A stretch of DNA of 64,000 bases from Labilibaculum sp. (GCA_016342745.1 JAEINT010000002.1:62001-126000); one strand, 5' to 3'. Counted from the stretch's first letter, positions 35,773 through 45,161 are shown. Made by a program: numbers and translations. Notes: generated by a model from the sequence alone, not told the origin.

Positions 35773-35867
35773 GATCAATTTCTTGATATTTGAAACGCTT
35801 TCAATAATGAGGATAAGAAATCAGAAGATTTGTCGTTATCTTTAATGAAACCTTAGAACTCGAAACC

Positions 35868-37013
35868 TTGGAAATCTATCTTAAAAACCGTCATTGGAAA
35901 ATTTACTTTCTACTGATTGCTCTTGTAATTATTTTGAGCTCAATTTTTTACACCAGTAACCTGGTGGATAAGTTGGCTCACGAAGAAGTCAAAAAGGTAG
36001 AGTTATGGGCTGCTGGTTTACGCAGTTTAGATGCAAATCCCAATCAAGATGTAAGTCTTATTAATAGGATTATGGAAGAGAATGAAACCATACCTGTTAT
36101 TTTGGTAGATGATGATGACAATATTGTTGCACATCGTAATATTGCCTTCTCCGAAAAGCAAGAAGATCGTATTTTAAAGAAGCGATTAAAAGAGATGAGG
36201 GAAGAGGACCATTCCATTGAAATTGATCTTGTAAATGGCAAAAACTATATCTATTTCGACGATTCTAACTTACTAAAACGATTGGCATGGTACCCATTCG
36301 TTCAATTGGGCGCAATTATTACTTTTATTCTAATTGCCTATTTGGCTTTTTCTTATTCAAAATCGGCAGAACAGAATCAGGTTTGGCTTGGTATGTCGAA
36401 AGAAACTGCACATCAATTGGGAACGCCAATAAGCTCTCTTATGGCTTGGATGGAGCTGATTAAAGATGGTAAAATTGATTCAAACCTATCAGAAGAGATG
36501 GCAAAGGATGTGAGCCGTTTAGAAGTGATTGCAGAGCGTTTTTCTAAAATAGGATCTAAACCTGTTCTTAAATTTTCCAACATTGTTGATGTTTTGGATA
36601 GCAGTATAGAATATTTAAAGAAGCGAACCTCTGATAAAGTTGAATATAGTTTAGAAAAAGAAGATGTAGAAAATGAAATAATTCCGATTAACAAAGAATT
36701 GTTTTCATGGGTAATTGAAAATTTATCTAAGAATGCTGTCGATGCAATGGAAGGAAAAGGTCAATTGAAGTTTTCACTTTCTAGCAAAGCAAATCAATTA
36801 ATAATTGACATTAGTGATACAGGAAAAGGAATAGCTAGAAATCAGTTTAAAACGATTTTTAAGCCTGGATTCACTTCTAAAAAGCGTGGATGGGGCTTAG
36901 GATTATCACTTTCGAAGCGAATTATAGAAAATTATCACCGAGGAAAAATATTTGTTGTAAGTTCAGAAATGGGTAGTGGTGCGGTCTTCAGGATTATTTT
37001 ACCTCTAAATTGA
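35868..37013 (+). CDS. Membrane sensor histidine kinase
   Basis: 381 aa. Two membrane helices (about 12-30 and 140-165) bracket a roughly 110-residue periplasmic sensor. HisKA carries phosphoacceptor His182 in KETAHQLGTPISS, the HxLGTP variant common in Bacteroidota. HATPase_c has ENLSKNAVDAME, DTGKGIAR and GWGLGLSLSKRI. The only usable start in frame is TTG at 35868; the frame is open 51 nt upstream but has no ATG. No response regulator is adjacent. It lies between mnmH and the DUF177-rpmF-fabH group. Confidence 0.9.
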   Translation: MEIYLKNRHWKIYFLLIALVIILSSIFYTSNLVDKLAHEEVKKVELWAAGLRSLDANPNQDVSLINRIMEENETIPVILVDDDDNIVAHRNIAFSEKQEDRILKKRLKEMREEDHSIEIDLVNGKNYIYFDDSNLLKRLAWYPFVQLGAIITFILIAYLAFSYSKSAEQNQVWLGMSKETAHQLGTPISSLMAWMELIKDGKIDSNLSEEMAKDVSRLEVIAERFSKIGSKPVLKFSNIVDVLDSSIEYLKKRTSDKVEYSLEKEDVENEIIPINKELFSWVIENLSKNAVDAMEGKGQLKFSLSSKANQLIIDISDTGKGIARNQFKTIFKPGFTSKKRGWGLGLSLSKRIIENYHRGKIFVVSSEMGSGAVFRIILPLN

Positions 37014-37043
37014 AACAATTGGATTTCAAATAGCTTGTTTTTT

Positions 37044-37074
37044 TTTGAAACCTCCAAAGATCTACCTATTTTTG
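37044..37074 (+). promoter_or_regulatory. Promoter P1 upstream of DUF177-rpmF
   Basis: TTTG (37044-37047), a 19-nt spacer, TATTTTTG (37067-37074): a full consensus Bacteroidota promoter, giving a leader of about 130 nt. Confidence 0.65.
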
Positions 37075-37157
37075 CACCCCGTTTTTATAGGAATTGAAGC
37101 ATTGAAACTGGCATTCAGATTAATAATTGATTGGTCATGTCAAAAAAGATGTTGTAA

Positions 37158-37192
37158 TTTGTAAAGACGTATGATTAATTTTTATACTTTTG
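37158..37192 (+). promoter_or_regulatory. Promoter P2 upstream of DUF177-rpmF
   Basis: TTTG (37158-37161), a 23-nt spacer, TACTTTTG (37185-37192). A second promoter 21 nt ahead of the TTG start. Confidence 0.5.
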
Positions 37193-37212
37193 CAAAGTTT
37201 TATTAGAATATT

Positions 37213-37740
37213 TTGGATTATCTAGCAAAATATACGATCCCTTTCAAAGGATTGAAAGATGGTAAACATGAGTTTCATTATACCATTGATCAGAAATTCT
37301 TTGAGCATTTTCAAGAGGAAGATGCATACCAAACTGACGTTTCAGTGAAAGTTACACTGGAAAAGAAGACATTGGTTATGACTCTTACCATTGAATTGGA
37401 TGGGGTATTGAAGATAGCCTGTGATCGTTGTCTTGATCAAATGGATGTGGAAATAAGTGGCGAAAGCTCTGTTTACGTGAAATTTGGAGATGAAAGCGAA
37501 GAACTGGCAGAAGATGTAATTGTTATTTCAGAAGCAGTAAACGAACTTGAGACGGCACATTACATTTATGAGTTGTTTTCACTTAGCTTACCTTTAAGCT
37601 TTGCTCATCCTGAGGATGAAGATGGAAACAGCACGTGTAACGAAGAAATGATTCAGAAATTGAATAACCATTCGGCTGACAATGAAGAGAACATTGATCC
37701 GAGATGGAATGATTTAAGAAAATTGATTGATAATAATTAG
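37213..37740 (+). CDS. DUF177 (YceD) family protein
   Basis: 175-aa acidic protein of the YceD/DUF177 family, linked in E. coli and plants to accumulation of 23S rRNA. It is nearly always encoded immediately before rpmF, as here (17-nt gap). The CDRCLDQMDVE segment with two cysteines is the family signature. The C-terminal stretch ends with the conserved DPRWNDLRKLI. The start is TTG (MDYLAKYTIPFKGLKDG), which matches the family N-terminus; no ATG is available. Two consensus promoters lie upstream, fitting a growth-related ribosomal operon. Confidence 0.93.
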   Translation: MDYLAKYTIPFKGLKDGKHEFHYTIDQKFFEHFQEEDAYQTDVSVKVTLEKKTLVMTLTIELDGVLKIACDRCLDQMDVEISGESSVYVKFGDESEELAEDVIVISEAVNELETAHYIYELFSLSLPLSFAHPEDEDGNSTCNEEMIQKLNNHSADNEENIDPRWNDLRKLIDNN

Positions 37741-37756
37741 TTAAATAGGTTGAAAA

Positions 37757-37942
37757 ATGGCACATCCAAAACACAGAACGTCGAAGCAGAGAAAAGGTAA
37801 GAGAAGAACTCATATCAAAGCAACTCCTGCTACTCTAGCATCTTGCTCAAATTGTGGAGCAACTGTTAAATATCATACTGTTTGCCCTGAGTGCGGATAT
37901 TACAGAGGTAAATTGGCTATCACAAAAGAAGTTACAGCATAA
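37757..37942 (+). CDS. rpmF: 50S ribosomal protein L32
   Basis: 61-aa ribosomal protein of the large subunit. The N-terminal AHPKHRTSKQRKGKRRTH is typical, and the C-terminal zinc ribbon has two CxxC pairs (CSNCG and CPECG), so this is the zinc-binding paralogue type. It follows DUF177 closely and probably shares its two promoters. A hairpin that may be a terminator comes 40 nt after the stop. Confidence 0.98.
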   Translation: MAHPKHRTSKQRKGKRRTHIKATPATLASCSNCGATVKYHTVCPECGYYRGKLAITKEVTA

Positions 37943-37981
37943 TCTAAGTCTAGTTATTTAGGTTAAACGCAATATGTGAAT

Positions 37982-38013
37982 TTGCTCCTCAGGAATAACT
38001 TGGGAGCAATTTT
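37982..38013 (+). terminator. Probable rpmF terminator
   Basis: TTGCTCC (37982-37988) pairs with GGAGCAA (38003-38009), followed by TTTT. The U-run is short, so partial read-through to fabH is likely. Confidence 0.5.
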
Positions 38014-38167
38014 GCTTATTATACATTTTCATAAACTTTTCTAAGGGGGACTTAGTGAAAACGATCAGCTTATGCTCGTATTTCTTAATCTGTTCTCTTA
38101 CGGCAGTATGTGAATTTGTATAGAAGAAAGCTGAATCTATCTGATAAACACTAAGTAAGCTAAAAGA

Positions 38168-39166
38168 ATGTCGAAAATTAATGCAGTAATAACTGGTGTG
38201 GGAGCTTATGTTCCAGACTATGTTCTTACCAATGAGGAATTGAGCACAATGGTTGATACAACCGATGAGTGGATCATGACTCGTATTGGTATTAAGGAAA
38301 GAAGAATTCTAAAAGGCGAAGGAAAAGGATCTTCAGATCTAGGAGCAAAAGCTGTTGAAGAGCTTTTAAAGAAAACCAATACTTCTCCTGAGGATGTTGA
38401 CTTGTTGATTTGTGCAACAGTTACTCCTGATATGCAGTTTCCTGCAACGGCTAATATTATTAGCGACAAAGTAGGAATTAACAATGCATTTAGTTTTGAT
38501 TTGAATGCAGGTTGTTCAGGTTTTTTATTTGCTTTAGCAACTGGTTCTAAATACATTCAATCAGGAATGTATAAGAAGATTGTAGTTGTTGGTGCTGAAA
38601 AAATGTCTTCTATTGTAGATTATACAGATCGTCAGACCTGTGCAATCTTTGGTGATGGTTCAGCAGCAGTAATGTTAGAACCTACAACAGAAGAGCTTGG
38701 CGTAATGGACGAAATGTTACATACGCAGGGATTTGGAAGAAAGCATTTGCATCAAAAAGCAGGTGGATCTTGCAAGCCAGCAAGTCACGAAACAGTCGAT
38801 GCACGCGAGCATTTCATTTACCAGGAAGGAAACCATGTATTTAAGCATGCTGTTTCGAATATGGCAGATGTTTCTGTTGAGATGATGGAGAAACATAATA
38901 TGTCGACCGAGGATTTAGCTTGGTTGGTTCCACATCAAGCGAACAATCGTATTATCGAAGCCACAGCTAAACGAATGGGCTTAGCAAAAGAAAAAGTAAT
39001 GATCAATATTGAAAGATATGGCAATACTACTTCTGCTACAATTCCATTGTGTTTATGGGAGTGGGAAGACCAATTACATAAAGGCGATAACATTATCCTT
39101 TCAGGATTTGGCGCTGGCTTTACTTGGGGTTCTATTCTATTGAAATGGGGTTACGATCCAAAATAA
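38168..39166 (+). CDS. fabH: 3-oxoacyl-ACP synthase III
   Basis: KAS III condenses acetyl-CoA with malonyl-ACP to start type II fatty acid synthesis. 332 aa. The catalytic triad is intact: Cys116 in LNAGCSGF, His256 in VPHQAN and Asn286 in ERYGNTT. It follows rpmF by 225 nt without an intervening plsX, the usual Bacteroidota arrangement. Besides the rpmF hairpin, the gap shows no obvious promoter of the TANNTTTG type, so expression may depend on read-through. A strong terminator follows. Confidence 0.96.
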   Translation: MSKINAVITGVGAYVPDYVLTNEELSTMVDTTDEWIMTRIGIKERRILKGEGKGSSDLGAKAVEELLKKTNTSPEDVDLLICATVTPDMQFPATANIISDKVGINNAFSFDLNAGCSGFLFALATGSKYIQSGMYKKIVVVGAEKMSSIVDYTDRQTCAIFGDGSAAVMLEPTTEELGVMDEMLHTQGFGRKHLHQKAGGSCKPASHETVDAREHFIYQEGNHVFKHAVSNMADVSVEMMEKHNMSTEDLAWLVPHQANNRIIEATAKRMGLAKEKVMINIERYGNTTSATIPLCLWEWEDQLHKGDNIILSGFGAGFTWGSILLKWGYDPK

Positions 39167-39192
39167 GACAAAAACAGATTTTAAAATATACT

Positions 39193-39221
39193 AAGGCCTC
39201 CAATTTGGAGGCCTTTTTTTT
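39193..39221 (+). terminator. fabH terminator
   Basis: AAGGCCTCCA-ATT-TGGAGGCCTT stem followed by a run of T. Confidence 0.88.
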
Positions 39222-39501
39222 GTTTGTAATCGTTTGAATTAAATGGTATTTCTCATCCAATTTTTTATATTTGTATGGCTTGCATTAGAGTATTGCAAGA
39301 TCTTTTCCCGTATGGGGATACTATTTTTAATAATATTGAGTTGATTGAATACTAAGGATGAAAAGAATAGCGATGGAGTAGACGCTTTATCATAGCTACT
39401 AATTGCTGATGTTTTTCAATCTTGTTTTGGTTTTTATTTGCCGACTTAGCGATAAATAAGTACTAATATTACTCGAAATTATATTTCAATACGATCATAA
39501 A
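39222..39501. other. Gene-free region with promoter box and small hairpins
   Basis: After the fabH terminator there is no gene up to bactofilin. It holds a perfect -7 box TATATTTG (39266-39273), then two small dyads, CTTGCA/TGCAAG (about 39280-39300) and TCCC-GTAT-GGGGA (about 39307-39319), the second followed by ATTTTTAAT. This could be a structured leader or a small RNA. I see no open reading frame of note. Confidence 0.4.
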
Positions 39502-39891
39502 ATGTTTAGTAAAAAAAATAAAATGAGCAGAAACAACGAAGTACAGCCAACCGCAGTTAATTTAATCTGTGACGGAACATCTATTAAAGGTGATGTTAAA
39601 GCATCTAGAGATATTCGAATTGATGGATATCTAAATGGGAAAATGGACGTGAATGGAAAAGTTGTTGTAGGAAACACTGGAAAAATTGAAGGTGATGTAA
39701 AGTGTAAAACAATTGACGTTTCTGGCCGTGTTGAAGGGAATATCATGGCATCGGAAATGGTTAACCTTAAAAATACAGCGGTTATTTTAGGAAATATCGC
39801 TACAGATAAAATTTCAGTGGAGCCTGGTGCCAAGTTCACAGGAACATGTAAAATGGGCGAACAAGCTCCTAAAAAGGATGAAAAAAAATAA
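39502..39891 (+). CDS. Bactofilin-family polymer-forming protein
   Basis: 129 aa with the DUF583/bactofilin right-handed beta-helix core: repeated six-residue turns in KGDVKASRDIRIDGYLNGKM, GKVVVGNTGKIEGDVKCKTI and DVSGRVEGNIMASEMVNLKN. Bactofilins polymerise without nucleotides into cytoskeletal filaments that guide cell shape or wall synthesis. The short basic N-terminus and Lys-rich tail are unstructured. The gene stop lies 14 nt inside the start of atpZ, an arrangement often seen in Bacteroidota, so the bactofilin is cotranscribed with the ATP synthase accessory genes. Confidence 0.93.
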   Translation: MFSKKNKMSRNNEVQPTAVNLICDGTSIKGDVKASRDIRIDGYLNGKMDVNGKVVVGNTGKIEGDVKCKTIDVSGRVEGNIMASEMVNLKNTAVILGNIATDKISVEPGAKFTGTCKMGEQAPKKDEKK

Positions 39892-40123
39892 AAAGGATAG
39901 GATAGACACTTTTGGAAAGCGGAAAAAGCAGGTTGGAAGTATTGCAAAATATTCTGGTCTTGCTTTTCAAATGATTATAATTATTCTTTTGGTTTTGTAC
40001 GGAGGAATGAAGTGGGATGAATTTTTAGAACGAGAATTTCCTCTTTTTACAATAATCGGAGCTTTTTTAGGTGTTGTTTTATCTCTTTATTTTGCTTTAA
40101 AAGATTTGCTTAGAAATAAGTAA
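39878..40123 (+). CDS. atpZ: AtpZ/AtpI-family protein
   Basis: 81 aa with two membrane helices (about 22-40 and 54-72; GLAFQMIIIILLVLYGGMKW and FTIIGAFLGVVLSLYFALKD) and a basic N-terminus. AtpZ-like proteins assist F1Fo assembly and, in some bacteria, with AtpI form an Mg/Ca channel. The start is placed at ATG 39878, overlapping the bactofilin stop by 14 nt. A longer frame begins inside the bactofilin gene but has no support. Confidence 0.85.
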   Translation: MKKNKKDRIDTFGKRKKQVGSIAKYSGLAFQMIIIILLVLYGGMKWDEFLEREFPLFTIIGAFLGVVLSLYFALKDLLRNK

Positions 40124-40141
40124 GCATATTTAAATATCAAC

Positions 40142-40534
40142 ATGGAAAAATCAATTAAAAAATACATTCTAAATCTGGGAATCATATCCGGAGTACTATT
40201 GGCAATATCAGTTCTGATGTATTTGACGATATTAGAGCCTTGGTTTAATTATGTTTTTCCTTTTGTAATTTTGTATTTTTTTCTACTTAGTTCCTTTCAG
40301 CATTACAAATTGCTTAATTCTGTTAAGAATAATCCTCGAGTTTTCAATACAAATTACATGGCTTGGTTCGGAATAAAACTATTCGCACATCTTAGCTTTG
40401 TAATTGTTTATGTCTTGCTGGATCGTGCGAATGCATTGAGTTTTGTCCTGTATTTTGGATTTTGTTACATCGTATATACAGCTTACGATGTAGTAACTTT
40501 ATCTAATACTTTAAGGTCTGGAAATGTTAAATGA
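40142..40534 (+). CDS. AtpI-position membrane protein, unknown function
   Basis: 130 aa with four predicted membrane helices (about 9-30, 36-52, 73-95, 100-122) and short loops; basic N-terminus. I do not recognise conserved catalytic residues. Its place between atpZ and atpB matches the small membrane protein that Bacteroidota ATP synthase operons carry where other bacteria have AtpI. A role in Fo assembly is inference from position only. It begins 18 nt after the atpZ stop. Confidence 0.7.
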   Translation: MEKSIKKYILNLGIISGVLLAISVLMYLTILEPWFNYVFPFVILYFFLLSSFQHYKLLNSVKNNPRVFNTNYMAWFGIKLFAHLSFVIVYVLLDRANALSFVLYFGFCYIVYTAYDVVTLSNTLRSGNVK

Positions 40535-40781
40535 TTATAAAAAGTCACATGCAATAGTTTTTTTATTAAATTTGGGTGACAAAATTGAGAATCACCAATA
40601 TTTTATTGGATGATTTAAGTAATAAGTGAATGAGTAATCATTCTTGAAAATATTGTTAGTTCAAATAGGGTTTGGATTAACACATTAAGCAGATTAGATC
40701 AAATAAATCCAAAAATAGATAGCTTGGGTTTAATATCAAACCAAATTGTTTGGCAGTTATTAAAAGTAAGTCTTTTTACGT
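40535..40781 (+). promoter_or_regulatory. atpB leader region with -7 box and alternative stems
   Basis: Gap before atpB. It holds a perfect -7 box TAAATTTG (40567-40574), a small hairpin GGTGA/TCACC just downstream, and near the gene two overlapping hairpins, GGTTT-AATATC-AAACC (40727-40742) and CCAAA-TTG-TTTGG (40741-40753). They share bases 40741-40742, so only one can form fully. Confidence 0.4.
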
Positions 40782-41867
40782 ATGAAACATATTTACCGTT
40801 TACTGTTGATTATTTTCCTTGTGAGTACTGTTGTACCTATTTTTGCTTCTGAAGAGAAGCATGAAGAACATACTTCTCATGAAACACATGAAAAGAAAAA
40901 GTTCGAGCCGGGAAGTTTTATCATGGATCATATTGCTGATGCTTATGATTGGCATATTTTTTCATACGGTGATTTTCATGCTACCGTGCCTTTACCTATC
41001 ATCGTTTTTTCTGATCACTCAGGATTTCACATGTTCATGTCGAGTAATTTTCATCATGGTCATTCTTCATACAAAGGCTTTTCAATAGCGAACGAAGGAG
41101 ATTACAGAGGAAAAGTGGTGGAAATGGTTGATGGACATCAAGTTCGTCCTTTTGATATTTCAATGACAAAGAATGTGGTTGCCATGCTCATTAGTATGTT
41201 CATTCTAGTATGGGTATTTGTATCAGTAGCGAAAGCCTACACCAAAAGAAAAGGACAAGCACCTAAAGGGATGCAATCCATGCTTGAACCGATTATTATT
41301 TTCGTTCGTGACGAGATTGCAAAACCTGCTATAGGAGAAAAAAAATATGCAAAATACATGCCTTATCTGTTAACAGTCTTTTTCTTCATTTGGCTGAATA
41401 ACTTAATGGGCTTGGTTCCTTTGCTTCCAGGAGGAGCGAATGTAACCGGAAATATTACCATTACTTTGGTATTGGCTCTATTTACTTTTGTCATTACTAC
41501 GATAAATGGAAATAAGAATTATTGGGCACACATTTTCAATACACCTGGTGTACCTTGGTGGTTGAAGTATCCAATTCCATTGATGCCATTGGTAGAATTT
41601 ATGGGAGTTATTACAAAACCATTTGTTTTAATGGTCCGACTTTTTGCTAACATCACAGCAGGTCACATGATTGTATTGGCTTTTGTAAGTTTGATTTTCA
41701 TTTTTGGACAAATTAGTCCTGCATTAGGATATGGAACTTCTGTAGTATCGGTACTATTTGTAGTATTTATGGATCTATTGGAACTTTTAGTAGCATTAAT
41801 TCAGGCATATGTATTTACGCTTCTTTCAGCGCTTTATTTCGGTATGGCAACGGAAGAACATCACTAA
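40782..41867 (+). CDS. atpB: ATP synthase Fo subunit a
   Basis: 361 aa, longer than the usual 240-270 because of an extended N-terminal region. It has a cleavable-looking signal (MKHIYRLLLIIFLVSTVVPIFA) and a His/Glu-rich segment (EEKHEEHTSHETHEKKK), then about 100 extra residues before the membrane core. The core has the essential Arg in VMVRLFANITAGHM and the C-terminal helix LIQAYVFTLLSALYFGMA. Subunit a forms the proton half-channels facing the c-ring. The N-terminal extension is usual in Bacteroidota. First gene of atpBEFHAG. Confidence 0.97.
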   Translation: MKHIYRLLLIIFLVSTVVPIFASEEKHEEHTSHETHEKKKFEPGSFIMDHIADAYDWHIFSYGDFHATVPLPIIVFSDHSGFHMFMSSNFHHGHSSYKGFSIANEGDYRGKVVEMVDGHQVRPFDISMTKNVVAMLISMFILVWVFVSVAKAYTKRKGQAPKGMQSMLEPIIIFVRDEIAKPAIGEKKYAKYMPYLLTVFFFIWLNNLMGLVPLLPGGANVTGNITITLVLALFTFVITTINGNKNYWAHIFNTPGVPWWLKYPIPLMPLVEFMGVITKPFVLMVRLFANITAGHMIVLAFVSLIFIFGQISPALGYGTSVVSVLFVVFMDLLELLVALIQAYVFTLLSALYFGMATEEHH

Positions 41868-41886
41868 GAATTTATTTACTCCTTAA

Positions 41887-42186
<300 letters not shown>

Positions 42187-42195
42187 TAGCATAAT

Positions 42196-42245
42196 CCACA
42201 ATTTGCCATAAGAGATTGTCTGCGGCAAATTGTGGTAATTATTTG
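42196..42245 (+). other. Intercistronic stem-loop between atpE and atpF
   Basis: A 12-bp perfect stem, CCACAATTTGCC (42196-42207) with GGCAAATTGTGG (42234-42245), loop 26 nt, 10 nt after the atpE stop. There is no U-run, so it is more likely an mRNA-stabilising or processing element than a full terminator. Confidence 0.7.
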
Positions 42246-42283
42246 AAGTTAACATCACTTTAAGTGAATTAAAATAGAATAAC

Positions 42284-42778
42284 ATGGGCTTGGTAACACC
42301 TGAATTAGGAACTTTTATATGGATGCTATTGGCTTTTGCCATTGTATTATTTATCCTGAAAAAGTTTGCCTGGAAACCGATTTTAAATGCATTAGCAGAG
42401 CGTGAAGACTCAATTGAGGATGCACTTCGTTCTGCTGAGCGTGCCAAAGAAGAAATGGCTGAATTACAAGCCAACAACGAAAGAATTCTTCAGGAGGCTA
42501 GAAAAGAGCGTGAGGGAATGCTAAAAGAAGCAAAAGAGCTGGGTGCTACTTTGGTTAGTGAAGCTAAGCAAAAAGCAACGCTTGAGGCGGATAAAGTAAT
42601 TGAATCAGCTCGTATCAATATTGAAAGTGAAAAATCAGCTGCTCTGGGTGAAATTAAAGCACAGGTTGCCTTGCTTTCAGTAGAGATTGCAGAGAAAATT
42701 CTTCGTCAGCAATTTGCTGATGACCAGCAACAGAAGGATTATTTCAAAAAGTTGATGGACGAAGTAAAGTTGAATTAG
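42284..42778 (+). CDS. atpF: ATP synthase Fo subunit b
   Basis: 164 aa: one N-terminal membrane helix (about 8-28, FIWMLLAFAIVLFILKKFAW) followed by a long charged helix that forms the peripheral stalk and binds the delta subunit. KPILNALAEREDSIEDALRS after the membrane helix is typical of subunit b. Sits between the large intercistronic hairpin and atpH. Confidence 0.96.
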   Translation: MGLVTPELGTFIWMLLAFAIVLFILKKFAWKPILNALAEREDSIEDALRSAERAKEEMAELQANNERILQEARKEREGMLKEAKELGATLVSEAKQKATLEADKVIESARINIESEKSAALGEIKAQVALLSVEIAEKILRQQFADDQQQKDYFKKLMDEVKLN

Positions 42779-42857
42779 TAAAAGAGTGAGTGGGAGTTGT
42801 TAAAGCAGATCTCATATCTTATCCTGAAATTTTTTTGGGACTAATATCTAAAAAAAT

Positions 42858-43406
42858 ATGAACGAAAGTAAAATCTCGGTTCGTTACGCTAAGGCTCTTT
42901 TCGAATTAGGAAAGGAGAAAGAACTAATTGATACCGTAATTAAAGATATTCAGCTAGTTGATGAAGTTTGCAAAAGCATTGCAGATTTTTGGCTAATGGT
43001 TGAAAGTCCTGTGGTTAAAACTTCTCAAAAACGCGCTTCGATGAAGCAAATATTTGGAGATAGAATAAATGCGATTACCCTAAATTTTTTAGATTTAGTT
43101 GTTAAAAATCGAAGGGAAATTTATTTGAAGGACATATCTCGAAATTTTTTAGCCTTGTGTCGTAAAGATCAAGGAATTTTATCGGCGACTCTTACTTCCG
43201 CAACAACTATTGAAGAGGGTAGTAAGGAAAATTTGAGTACTCTTTTGTCGAAATCGTTCAATTCAAAAATTGAATTGGAAGAAGTTGTTGATGAAGAAAT
43301 TATTGGAGGATTTGTACTTCGAGTTGAAGATCAACAATTGGATGCAAGTGTAAGCACTCAATTGAATAAAATTAAAAGAGAATTACTTTCAAATCACAAT
43401 AAATAA
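42858..43406 (+). CDS. atpH: ATP synthase F1 subunit delta
   Basis: 182 aa. The N-terminal helical domain starts with ISVRYAKALFELGKEK, typical of OSCP/delta, and the C-terminal domain contains EEVVDEEIIGGFVLRVEDQ, the conserved end motif. Delta links the top of the alpha3beta3 hexamer to the b stalk. It lies 79 nt after atpF and 80 nt before atpA. Confidence 0.95.
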   Translation: MNESKISVRYAKALFELGKEKELIDTVIKDIQLVDEVCKSIADFWLMVESPVVKTSQKRASMKQIFGDRINAITLNFLDLVVKNRREIYLKDISRNFLALCRKDQGILSATLTSATTIEEGSKENLSTLLSKSFNSKIELEEVVDEEIIGGFVLRVEDQQLDASVSTQLNKIKRELLSNHNK

Positions 43407-43486
43407 GGTGTTTATTGGAATTTTCCTTTAAGCACAGTAAGATTGATATTACTTAAGGCACTATAAATTGTTTAAATAGTATAAAT

Positions 43487-45088
43487 ATGGCAAGTATAAA
43501 ACCTGCAGAAGTTTCGGAAATCCTAAAGCAGCAACTAGAAGGATTAAAAACCGAGGCTGAACTGGAAGAAGTCGGAACCGTATTACAAGTGGGTGATGGT
43601 ATCGCTCGAATTTACGGTTTATCACACGTTGAATCCAACGAATTGATTGAATTTCAAAATGGCGTTTTAGGTATTGTATTGAACCTCGAAGAGGACAATG
43701 TAGGAGCCGTTCTTTTGGGAGAATCTCAAGGAATTAAAGAAGGCGACGTTGTAAAACGTACCAAGCGTATTGCTTCTATTAACGTAGGAGAAGGAATGCT
43801 TGGACGTGTAATCAACACCATTGGAGAGCCAATTGATGGTAAAGGTGAAATTACGGGTATAACATACGAAATGCCATTGGAACGTAAAGCTCCTGGGGTA
43901 CTTTATCGTCAGCCGGTAAATGAGCCACTTCAAACAGGATTAAAATCCATCGATGCAATGATTCCAATTGGTCGTGGACAACGTGAGTTGATCATTGGTG
44001 ACCGTCAGACTGGTAAAACAGCAATTGCTATTGATACAATTATTAATCAGAAAGAATTTTACGACAACGGCGAACCTGTTTATTGTATTTATGTTGCAAT
44101 AGGACAGAAAGGTTCAACTGTTGCCAATATTGCCAAAACTCTTGAAGAACACGGAGCGATGGCCTATACAACAATTGTATGTGCTACTGCTGCAGATCCT
44201 GCAGCACTGCAATTTTACGCACCATTTGCTGGTGCATCAATTGGAGAGTTTTTCCGCGATACGGGACGTCCAGCTTTGATTATTTTTGATGATTTATCGA
44301 AGCAAGCCGTTTCTTACCGTGAGGTTTCTCTTCTACTTCGTCGGCCACCAGGGCGTGAGGCTTATCCAGGAGATGTATTTTACTTGCACTCAAGATTATT
44401 AGAGCGTGCAGCTAAGATCATTAACTCTGATGATATTGCTCGTCAGATGAATGATTTGCCAGAAAGCCTAAGAAATGCAAAGGATGAAAAAGGAGAATCA
44501 ATTATTAAAGGTGGGGGATCATTAACTGCACTTCCAATTATTGAGACTCAAGCGGGTGATGTTTCTGCTTACATTCCAACCAATGTAATTTCGATTACGG
44601 ATGGACAGATTTTCTTGGAATCAGATCTTTTTAATGCTGGTATTCGTCCTGCCATTAACGTTGGTATCTCGGTATCTCGTGTAGGAGGTAATGCTCAGAT
44701 TAAGCCAATGAAAAAAGTGGCTGGTACATTGAAATTAGATCAGGCACAGTATCGTGAATTGGAGGCATTTTCTAAGTTTGGATCGGATATGGATGCAGCG
44801 ACTCTTTCAGTATTGAATAAGGGTGCTAAAAACGTTGAGATTTTAAAACAAGGTCAATATTCTCCAGTAACTGTTGATAAGCAAGTAGCTATTCTTTACT
44901 GTGGTTCCCAAGGACTTTTAAGAGATGTTCCTGTAGAAAAAGTAAAAGAATTTGAAGTTGATTTTATTGATTTTATGGACTTGAAACACAAAGATGTTTT
45001 AAAAGAAATCGGATCAGGAAAATATACTCAAGAAGCACAGGATGTTATGAAATCTGTTGCTGCTGAAATTTCTGCAAAATATAAATAA
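43487..45088 (+). CDS. atpA: ATP synthase F1 subunit alpha
   Basis: 533 aa, slightly longer than the usual 500-515. The N-terminal beta barrel is followed by the nucleotide domain with P-loop GDRQTGKT, then [21 protein letters not shown] and the regulatory [25 protein letters not shown] region. Alpha carries the non-catalytic nucleotide sites and contributes the arginine finger (GISVSRVGG). The following gap to atpG contains competing hairpins. Confidence 0.98.
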   Translation: MASIKPAEVSEILKQQLEGLKTEAELEEVGTVLQVGDGIARIYGLSHVESNELIEFQNGVLGIVLNLEEDNVGAVLLGESQGIKEGDVVKRTKRIASINVGEGMLGRVINTIGEPIDGKGEITGITYEMPLERKAPGVLYRQPVNEPLQTGLKSIDAMIPIGRGQRELIIGDRQTGKTAIAIDTIINQKEFYDNGEPVYCIYVAIGQKGSTVANIAKTLEEHGAMAYTTIVCATAADPAALQFYAPFAGASIGEFFRDTGRPALIIFDDLSKQAVSYREVSLLLRRPPGREAYPGDVFYLHSRLLERAAKIINSDDIARQMNDLPESLRNAKDEKGESIIKGGGSLTALPIIETQAGDVSAYIPTNVISITDGQIFLESDLFNAGIRPAINVGISVSRVGGNAQIKPMKKVAGTLKLDQAQYRELEAFSKFGSDMDAATLSVLNKGAKNVEILKQGQYSPVTVDKQVAILYCGSQGLLRDVPVEKVKEFEVDFIDFMDLKHKDVLKEIGSGKYTQEAQDVMKSVAAEISAKYK

Positions 45089-45113
45089 AGTATAAAAGCT
45101 TAAAGTTGATTGT

Positions 45114-45161
45114 TCTTGGTTTTTAGTTTAATAGCTAAAAACCAAAGGCTTTCTACCAAGA
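45114..45161 (+). other. Competing hairpins between atpA and atpG
   Basis: TTGGTTTTTAG (45116-45126) pairs perfectly with CTAAAAACCAA (45135-45145). Alternatively TCTTGGT (45114-45120) pairs with ACCAAGA (45155-45161). The left arms overlap, so only one can form. Confidence 0.55.
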
